A stretch of 64,000 nt of DNA, taken from a bacterium (lineage in GTDB: Bacteria > Planctomycetota > Planctomycetia > Isosphaerales > Isosphaeraceae). Within the stretch, counting starts at the first letter, position 1. Each line of letters starts with the position of its first letter. The stretch covers positions 1-64,000 of the forward strand of contig WGMM01000012.1 in the NCBI GenBank assembly GCA_016125085.1. The letters are read 5' to 3'. Below the pieces are notes generated by a model, which saw nothing but the letters and a program-made list of their open reading frames with translations, made no database searches and was not told the origin of the DNA. This document shows positions 58,761 to 64,000 of this stretch, piece by piece. Both the position numbers and the translations under genes were made by a program.

Positions 58761-59813
58761 ATGATGAAAGCATATGATTCCTGCATGGAAAATGGCTTCG
58801 AAACCTTCCGAACCTGTGTGAGGCTGATCACGGCGGTGCTGGCGCTGTGCTGCACGGGCACGGCTCTCGCGCAGGTGGAAGCCGACACGAAACAGGCCGC
58901 TGGCGAGACTTCGAAACCGAAGAAGCCGATCGTGGCACCGCTCAGGAAGCTCACGGACGTGGTGCCGGCCGAGCGGCTGGTCGACGCGGGCGGAGTGCGG
59001 ACCTACTTCGTCCGAAGCGGCGAAATCGGGCCTGAAATCCTGCTGCTTCATGGCTTCGGTTCGAGCACCTACACCTGGCGGAAAAACCTGGACGCCCTGG
59101 GCAGGATCGGCCGGGTCACGGCCATCGACATCAAGGGGTTCGGGTTGACGGAAAAGCCGAAAGACGGCCAGTACTCCGAAGCGGCCTATGCCCGGCACGT
59201 GCTGGCTGCGATGGATGCCCTGGGCATCCGCAAGCCCGTGATCGTGGGCAATTCGATGGGCGGAGCGATTGCGGCGCGTGTGGCGCTGGAGCATCCGGAG
59301 CGCTGCTCCGGCCTGATTCTGGTCGACGCGGTGCGCCCCTTCACGCGGATCGATTTCGAAGCCGGCGGTGTGGACACGACGAAATTCAAGGGGCGGAATT
59401 CGATTCTGGCCGTGGCACTGGTACGGTCGCTGCTGACGCGTGACCGGCTGAGGGGCATGCTGGAATCGGTCTACGAAGGCCGCGAGCCGGTGACCGACGA
59501 GATGGTCGACGCCTACTTCGTACCGACGACGATCGAGGGGGCTCCTGAGGCACTGCTGGCGATGATGAATCCGCCGCCGGAAACGGCGAAGCCGATTCCG
59601 CTGACTGAGCTGAAGTGCCCTGTGACGGTTCTTTGGGGCGGAAAAGACAATGTGATTCCTCTGGCGGCGGGCGAGGCCCTGGCACGCGACATCCCGGGCG
59701 CCGAACTGGTGATCTGGGCGGCTGCCGGGCACATGCCGCACGAGGACGAGCCGGACAAGTTTCATGATCTGCTACGTCAGTTCATGAGCAGGAACCGGCC
59801 CGGGGGCTCTTGA
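58761..59813 (+). CDS. Exported alpha/beta hydrolase
   Basis: A 350-residue alpha/beta-fold hydrolase with a signal peptide (RLITAVLALCCTGTALAQ). Motifs: LLLHGFGSSTYTWRKNLDAL (oxyanion hole), VIVGNSMGGAIAARVALEHP (nucleophile Ser in GNSMGG), a catalytic Asp candidate in TVLWGGKDNVIP and the His in AAGHMPHEDEPDKF. Substrate unknown (esterase, lipase or C-C hydrolase). Its stop overlaps a TTG just upstream of pstS, and the distance to the pstS ATG is 17 bases, so it is the first gene of the phosphate operon as arranged here. Two ATGs at the start are both possible. Confidence 0.88.
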   Translation: MMKAYDSCMENGFETFRTCVRLITAVLALCCTGTALAQVEADTKQAAGETSKPKKPIVAPLRKLTDVVPAERLVDAGGVRTYFVRSGEIGPEILLLHGFGSSTYTWRKNLDALGRIGRVTAIDIKGFGLTEKPKDGQYSEAAYARHVLAAMDALGIRKPVIVGNSMGGAIAARVALEHPERCSGLILVDAVRPFTRIDFEAGGVDTTKFKGRNSILAVALVRSLLTRDRLRGMLESVYEGREPVTDEMVDAYFVPTTIEGAPEALLAMMNPPPETAKPIPLTELKCPVTVLWGGKDNVIPLAAGEALARDIPGAELVIWAAAGHMPHEDEPDKFHDLLRQFMSRNRPGGS

Positions 59814-59830
59814 GGAGCGAATTGCGACCG

Positions 59831-60817
59831 ATGAGTCGAGCGACGAACGAGCGTAGCCTGAGCGATCGAATTTCGAGGGGCGTCCTGATGGCGGTCGGCC
59901 TGATGGCCTGCCTTGCCGCGGGTTGCGGCGGCGGCATCGATCCTGTCGTCCTGGATGGTTCGAGCACGGTGTTCCGGATTTCGAAAGTCGCCCAGGTCTG
60001 GTACGACAAGGTCGATCCCGAGACGGACGTGATCGTGGAGAGTCACGGCACGGGCGGCGGTTTCAGCCGCTATTTCGAAGGCGAGGCCGACATCGTGAAC
60101 GCCTCTCGGAAGGCAAAGCCCTCGGAAGAGGCGAAAGCCGTCGGCGAGAATGCCTGGAGCCGGTTCATCGTCGGACACGACGGCATCACGGTGGTGGTGC
60201 ATCCGGAGAACGACTTTGTCGAATCGCTGACGCTCGACCAGCTCAAGGCGATTTGGGAGCCCGGCTCGAAGATCTTCACCTGGAGAGACTTGAACCCGGC
60301 GTGGCCCGACCGGCGAATCTCGCTGTTCTCACCTGACAAGGACTCCGGCACGTTCGAATTCTTCACCGAGGCGGTCGTACGCAAGGCCCGGGCCCAGCGC
60401 GACGACGTGCAGGCCTCTCCCGACGACAACACGCTGGTTCGCGGCGTGGCGGGCGATCGCGATTCGCTCGGTTACTTCGGTTTCGCCCACTATACGGCGA
60501 ACCGGAACAAGCTGAAATGCGTGAAGCTGGTTTCGAAATCGGGCAAGCCGGTCGAGCCGTCGCTTGAGACGATTCTCAGCGGCGAATATCCGGCGCTCTC
60601 CCGGCCACTGTATCTTTACGTCCGGAACGCCGCGGCGGAAAGGTCGCGGGTGCGTGGTTTCCTGGGCTATTATCTGAGCCAGGTGACCGATATCTCGGAG
60701 CGAGCCGGATACGTCGGCCCGAAAGGCGACGAGATTCACGAGAATCGCAAGCTGTTCGAAACTCTCACGAATGCCCGCGACTTCGTCGCGAACGACAGGA
60801 AAGCGAGTCCGGAATGA
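59831..60817 (+). CDS. pstS: Phosphate ABC transporter, substrate-binding lipoprotein
   Basis: PstS binds phosphate outside the membrane. The 328-residue protein has a lipobox (LAAGC, Cys32) and the type II binding-protein fold: DGSSTVFRISKVAQVWYDK, VESHGTGGGFSRYFEGEADIVNASR (shown in family order), and SPDKDSGTFEFFTEAVV, where Ser, Thr and Asp residues contact phosphate. I take the ATG at 59831; TTG codons at 59810 and 59822 are in frame alternatives with a closer GGAG. The start of pstC overlaps its stop by four bases. Confidence 0.93.
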   Translation: MSRATNERSLSDRISRGVLMAVGLMACLAAGCGGGIDPVVLDGSSTVFRISKVAQVWYDKVDPETDVIVESHGTGGGFSRYFEGEADIVNASRKAKPSEEAKAVGENAWSRFIVGHDGITVVVHPENDFVESLTLDQLKAIWEPGSKIFTWRDLNPAWPDRRISLFSPDKDSGTFEFFTEAVVRKARAQRDDVQASPDDNTLVRGVAGDRDSLGYFGFAHYTANRNKLKCVKLVSKSGKPVEPSLETILSGEYPALSRPLYLYVRNAAAERSRVRGFLGYYLSQVTDISERAGYVGPKGDEIHENRKLFETLTNARDFVANDRKASPE

Positions 60818-61761
60818 ACCGACCGGGAGATCCGGCCGAATCGCGTTGGAAAAGCCCTGGCCGGCTGGTGCGCTGGCAGGAGTGGTTCGTGCACGGGATG
60901 CTGGCCTCATTCGCCGTGCTGACCATACTGACGACGCTGGGCATTCTGGTGGTTCTCGGCTCGGAAACGGTGCGATTTTTCCGCACCGGTGAAGTGACTC
61001 CGCTGGAATTCCTGACCGGCACGGCGATGCGGCCCGAAGCCGATCCGCCCCGTTACGGCGTATTGCCGCTCGTCTGGGGCACGCTGGTGATCACGGTCGG
61101 TTCGAGCCTCATCGCATTGCCGATCGGCCTGGCGGCGGCGATCTACCTGAGCGAATACGCGAACTTTCGAACCCGGTCGATCCTCAAGCCCATCCTGGAA
61201 CTGCTGGCTGGCGTGCCGACGATCGTCTACGGCTATCTGGCCCTGCTTTTGGTGACCCCGCTGTTGCGTTACTCGCTCGGACTCGTCGGCATCAAGGTGG
61301 ACACCTACAACGCCGCCAGCGCGGCGATCGTGGTGGGCATCATGATCATCCCGATGGTGTCGTCGCTTTCCGAGGACGTGCTGCGTGCCGTGCCGCAGGG
61401 CCTGCGCGAAGCAGCCTACGGCCTGGGGGCGACGAAGTTCGAAGTCTCGACGCAGGTTGTCGTGCCGGCGGGGCTTTCGGGCATCATGGCTTCGTTCATT
61501 CTGGCGTTTTCTCGGGCGATCGGCGAAACGATGGCTGTCGTCCTGGCGGCGGGGCAGATGCCTCAGATTTCGCCGAACGTATTCGCTTCCGTGCAGACGA
61601 TGACGGCCTACATCGTATCGGTCACTTCCGGCGATGCACCCTACGGCTCGCCCGAGCATCTTTCGCTTTTCGCGGTCGGCACGGTGCTGTTCCTGATGAC
61701 GCTCAGCCTGAATCTGATCTCGGGTGCGATCCTCCGGCGCTATCGGGAGGAATACTCTTGA
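60814..61761 (+). CDS. pstC: Phosphate ABC transporter permease PstC
   Basis: A 315-residue permease with about six membrane helices. The family blocks are clear: LIALPIGLAAAIYLSEYANF, LELLAGVPTIVYGYLALLLV and the coupling loop RAVPQGLREAAYGLGATKFE, followed by FSRAIGETMAVVLAAGQMPQ. It pairs with PstA to form the membrane channel. The start overlaps the pstS stop (ATGA). Confidence 0.96.
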   Translation: MNRPGDPAESRWKSPGRLVRWQEWFVHGMLASFAVLTILTTLGILVVLGSETVRFFRTGEVTPLEFLTGTAMRPEADPPRYGVLPLVWGTLVITVGSSLIALPIGLAAAIYLSEYANFRTRSILKPILELLAGVPTIVYGYLALLLVTPLLRYSLGLVGIKVDTYNAASAAIVVGIMIIPMVSSLSEDVLRAVPQGLREAAYGLGATKFEVSTQVVVPAGLSGIMASFILAFSRAIGETMAVVLAAGQMPQISPNVFASVQTMTAYIVSVTSGDAPYGSPEHLSLFAVGTVLFLMTLSLNLISGAILRRYREEYS

Positions 61762-62786
61762 ATTCCACTGAGACACTCATGGCCACGCGGCCGTTGACGG
61801 GTCCGGACACGAACTTTCGCCCGAATCACAGGCGTCGGGCGCTGATGGATCCGCTTTTCCGGTGGATCTGCTTCGGGGCGACGAGCGTCTCCGTACTCTT
61901 TCTGGCGACCGTCATCGGTGCCGTGCTTCTGCGCGTGCTCATTCCGGCCGGCGGCGAGCCGGGGCAGGCCGTTTCGCCGGCGGCCCGCGTAACCGCAGCT
62001 TTTGCCCTGATCAGCCGGCTGGTGACGAACAAAACGGGCCTGGACGCCGCGGAATCGGGCTATCGCGTCGGTCTGATCAGCTCGGCGTGGCTCTTGTTCT
62101 TCGTCGTGGCGATCTCTGTGCCCGTGGGCGTGGGGGCCGCGGTCTATCTGGAAGAATACTGCGGGAAGAGTCGCTGGAAGAGCTTCGTGCAGATGAACAT
62201 CGCCAACCTGGCTGGCGTGCCGTCGATCGTTTACGGCCTGCTGGGGCTGATTCTGTTCCAGCGCGGCCTGGGCTTCGAATGGCTGGCCCTGGGGCCGTGC
62301 CTGCTGGCCGGTGCCTTGACGCTTTCGCTGCTGATTCTGCCCGTGATCGTCATCGCCACGCAGGAGGCTCTCCGTGCCGTGCCGAAATCGCTCCGGCTGG
62401 CGGCACTCGCCCTGGGCGCGACTCGCTGGCAGATGATCCGCGACCACCTTCTTCCGGCGGCTTCGCCCGGGATCCTGACTGGCACGATTCTGGGCGTGTC
62501 ACGGGCGATCGGCGAGACGGCTCCGCTCCTGATGGTCGGAGCGGCGGCGAGCCTGCTGAAAGTCCCGCGCGGTCCTTTCGACCGCTACACGGCCCTGCCC
62601 GTGGAAATCTATTACAATGCGAAGGAGCCGGCCGAGGCGTATTCCACGGTTGCCGCCGGCGGGATTCTGATCCTCCTTTGCCTGCTTTTGAGCATGAATT
62701 TTCTGGCAATCCTGATTCGTCAGCGGGCGAGCCGGGGGCATGGTTCAGCCGCCATTCCGACTCGACGGGGAGGTTCGATGCGATGA
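61758..62786 (+). CDS. pstA: Phosphate ABC transporter permease PstA
   Basis: A 342-residue permease: [16 protein letters not shown]-like block ([16 protein letters not shown]), [20 protein letters not shown], the coupling loop [20 protein letters not shown] and [21 protein letters not shown] choose the TTG at 61758, which overlaps the pstC stop and has GGGAGGA about seven bases upstream; an ATG at 61779 is the alternative. A large loop after the first helix (about residues 55-90) is typical of the longer PstA type. Confidence 0.95.
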   Translation: MNSTETLMATRPLTGPDTNFRPNHRRRALMDPLFRWICFGATSVSVLFLATVIGAVLLRVLIPAGGEPGQAVSPAARVTAAFALISRLVTNKTGLDAAESGYRVGLISSAWLLFFVVAISVPVGVGAAVYLEEYCGKSRWKSFVQMNIANLAGVPSIVYGLLGLILFQRGLGFEWLALGPCLLAGALTLSLLILPVIVIATQEALRAVPKSLRLAALALGATRWQMIRDHLLPAASPGILTGTILGVSRAIGETAPLLMVGAAASLLKVPRGPFDRYTALPVEIYYNAKEPAEAYSTVAAGGILILLCLLLSMNFLAILIRQRASRGHGSAAIPTRRGGSMR

Positions 62787-63658
62787 GTTCAGCGAGCGTC
62801 AGTGCCCGATATGCCGCGAACGAGGCGGTACGCATGATGGCCGAGCAGGAAATCTCCAAGGGGGGAGCCCCCGAAATGACCGATCACGTACTTCGGACCG
62901 AGTCTTTGAGTGTCTTCTATGGAGCGGCTCAGGCGCTGCAGGACATCTCCCTGTCCATTCCGGGCAACCGGATCACGGCCCTGATCGGCCCTTCCGGCTG
63001 CGGCAAGAGCACGCTCCTGCGCTGCTTCAACCGGATGAATGACCTGATCCCCGGCCTCCGCGTGGAAGGCAAGATCTGGCTGCACGAACAGGACCTGATG
63101 GCACCGGCGGTGGACGTCGTCGCCGTGCGGCGGCGCGTGGGCATGGTGTTCCAGAAGCCGAATCCGTTCCCGAAGAGCATTTACGACAACATCGCCTGGG
63201 GCGCTCGGATCAACGGCTATCTGGGCGATATGGACGAACTCGTCGAACGCTGCCTGAGGCGCGCGGCCCTCTGGGACGAAGTGAAGGATAAGCTGAGCAA
63301 GTCGGGTGAGCAACTTTCAGGCGGCCAGCAGCAGCGTCTGTGCATCGCCCGGACTCTGGCCGTCGAGCCGGAGATCATCCTGATGGACGAGCCCTGCTCG
63401 GCCCTCGACCCGATTTCCACAGCCGCCGTGGAAGACCTGATGGAAGACCTGAAGTCGGAATACACGATCGTGATCGTGACCCACAATATGCAGCAGGCAC
63501 GCCGGGTCAGCGACATGACAGCCTGCCTCATGCTGGACAGCACCCCCGGCCAGGGGCGGCGGGTGGGGGTCGTCGTGGAATTCAGCCCGACGCACCGCCT
63601 GTTCACCAACCCCACCGACCCCCGAACCGAAGCCTACATCACCGGCCGCATCGGCTGA
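62783..63658 (+). CDS. pstB: Phosphate ABC transporter ATP-binding protein PstB
   Basis: A 291-residue ATPase that powers PstCA. Walker A is GPSGCGKST, followed by the PstB-typical [14 protein letters not shown]; the signature is [16 protein letters not shown] and Walker B is [14 protein letters not shown]. An N-terminal extension of about 35 residues precedes the core. The ATG at 62783 overlaps the pstA stop and has GGGAGG upstream; the frame extends artefactually much further back. A response regulator starts 68 bases downstream; no phoU is seen before it. Confidence 0.97.
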   Translation: MSSASVSARYAANEAVRMMAEQEISKGGAPEMTDHVLRTESLSVFYGAAQALQDISLSIPGNRITALIGPSGCGKSTLLRCFNRMNDLIPGLRVEGKIWLHEQDLMAPAVDVVAVRRRVGMVFQKPNPFPKSIYDNIAWGARINGYLGDMDELVERCLRRAALWDEVKDKLSKSGEQLSGGQQQRLCIARTLAVEPEIILMDEPCSALDPISTAAVEDLMEDLKSEYTIVIVTHNMQQARRVSDMTACLMLDSTPGQGRRVGVVVEFSPTHRLFTNPTDPRTEAYITGRIG

Positions 63659-63726
63659 TTTCGACCGCATCGCCCGCGACCGGAACACTTGAGCTGACCG
63701 ATAAAGTCACCGGAACTTCACGACTC

Positions 63727-64000
63727 ATGGCCAAGCCGCGCATTCTGATCATCGAAGACGAACGGGCCCTGTCCGAGATCCTGGAGATCAACCTTCAGCG
63801 TGAAGGTTTCGAAACGTCCGTGGCCCAGGATGGCTCGCAGGGCCTGAGGCTTGCCCAGGCCAGTGTGCCCGACCTGATCCTGCTCGACCTCATGCTCCCC
63901 GGCAAAAGCGGCCTGGACATCTGCCGCGAGCTGAAGACCTCGCCTGTGACGAAGCACGTGCCGGTGATCATGATCACGGCCAAGAGCGAGGAAACCGACC
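63727..64000 (+). CDS. PhoB-like response regulator (partial, cut by window end)
   Basis: The first 91 codons of a receiver domain: ILIIEDERALSEILEINL (acidic pair Glu10/Asp11), phospho-acceptor Asp54 in LILLDLMLPGKSG, then VPVIMITAKSEETD with the conserved Thr and Lys. The gene has no stop before position 64000. Its place right after pstB and the sequence style suggest the phosphate-regulon regulator PhoB, with an output domain beyond the window. The gene symbol phoB is probable but unproved. Confidence 0.9.
   Translation, partial: MAKPRILIIEDERALSEILEINLQREGFETSVAQDGSQGLRLAQASVPDLILLDLMLPGKSGLDICRELKTSPVTKHVPVIMITAKSEETD

Overview
The window looks like chromosomal DNA of a GC-rich planctomycete (Planctomycetota; an Isosphaera/Gemmata-type relative is my guess, not something the sequence proves). 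The grounds are an ECF sigma factor followed by a Ser/Thr kinase, two Tat-exported Gfo/Idh/MocA oxidoreductases, a TIGR03067-type secreted protein, two PEP-CTERM proteins (one a tyrosinase), paralogous ExbB channels with long exported N-termini, and a glycine-rich lipoprotein. I see no phage, plasmid, intact transposase, rRNA or CRISPR array.

Layout. 0-5 kb: an M61 peptidase and a TIGR03067 protein (minus), then panC-panD-lgt (plus). 5-13 kb: an accessory stretch of small, mostly orphan genes (zinc-ribbon membrane protein, PEP-CTERM tyrosinase, cupin, DUF1871-like, DUF1877/YfbM and others), interspersed with dispersed palindromes. 13-22.7 kb: a long minus-strand series in transcription order serS, mgtE, creatininase, membrane-anchored protein, 1049-aa TPR protein, ExbB-like channel, small membrane protein, with an EVE-domain and a VOC protein beyond it. 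22.7-28 kb: repeats, two orphan genes, a Tat-exported protein and a coiled-coil protein. 28-35 kb: nagA-like and pyrG (minus), a Tat Gfo/Idh/MocA protein and a YbjN-like protein (plus), a Cys-rich exported protein and a BON protein (minus). 35-41 kb: a tight minus-strand run, transcribed qor, nadA, an EEP-family phosphohydrolase, glgB. 41-46 kb: csrA diverging from an ECF sigma factor, a kinase with an anti-sigma-like zinc finger, and a second Gfo/Idh/MocA protein. 46-58 kb: tRNA-Ser(GGA), a glycosyltransferase, a PEP-CTERM protein, an SRPBCC protein, an ABC exporter, a phosphonatase-like HAD, DedA, ExbD and ExbB, a glycine-rich lipoprotein and a TIM-barrel isomerase. 58.7-64 kb: an alpha/beta hydrolase overlapping pstSCAB, then the start of a PhoB-like response regulator cut by the window end.

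How the genes work together. panC/panD make pantothenate; pstSCAB plus the regulator form a phosphate uptake and sensing unit; the ECF/kinase pair is a probable signalling unit; the ExbB/ExbD pair at 54-56 kb is a probable proton-driven energizer, while the ExbB-like protein at 14 kb has no ExbD and a changed core motif.

Most unusual signals. (1) A family of about 50-bp palindromes with arm GGGGACGGGGGTCATTT occurs at least five times, four of them within 6 kb. (2) One copy lies exactly between two 71-bp direct copies of the 3' end of glgB, including the stop codon, so the insertion is flanked by a gene-end duplication whose protein sequence is nearly preserved. (3) Three other palindrome families are scattered between genes, one of which appears to supply the last residues and stop of a small ORF. 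Coordinates of starts are my choices from ribosome-binding sites and protein N-termini and are uncertain by a few codons in several genes.
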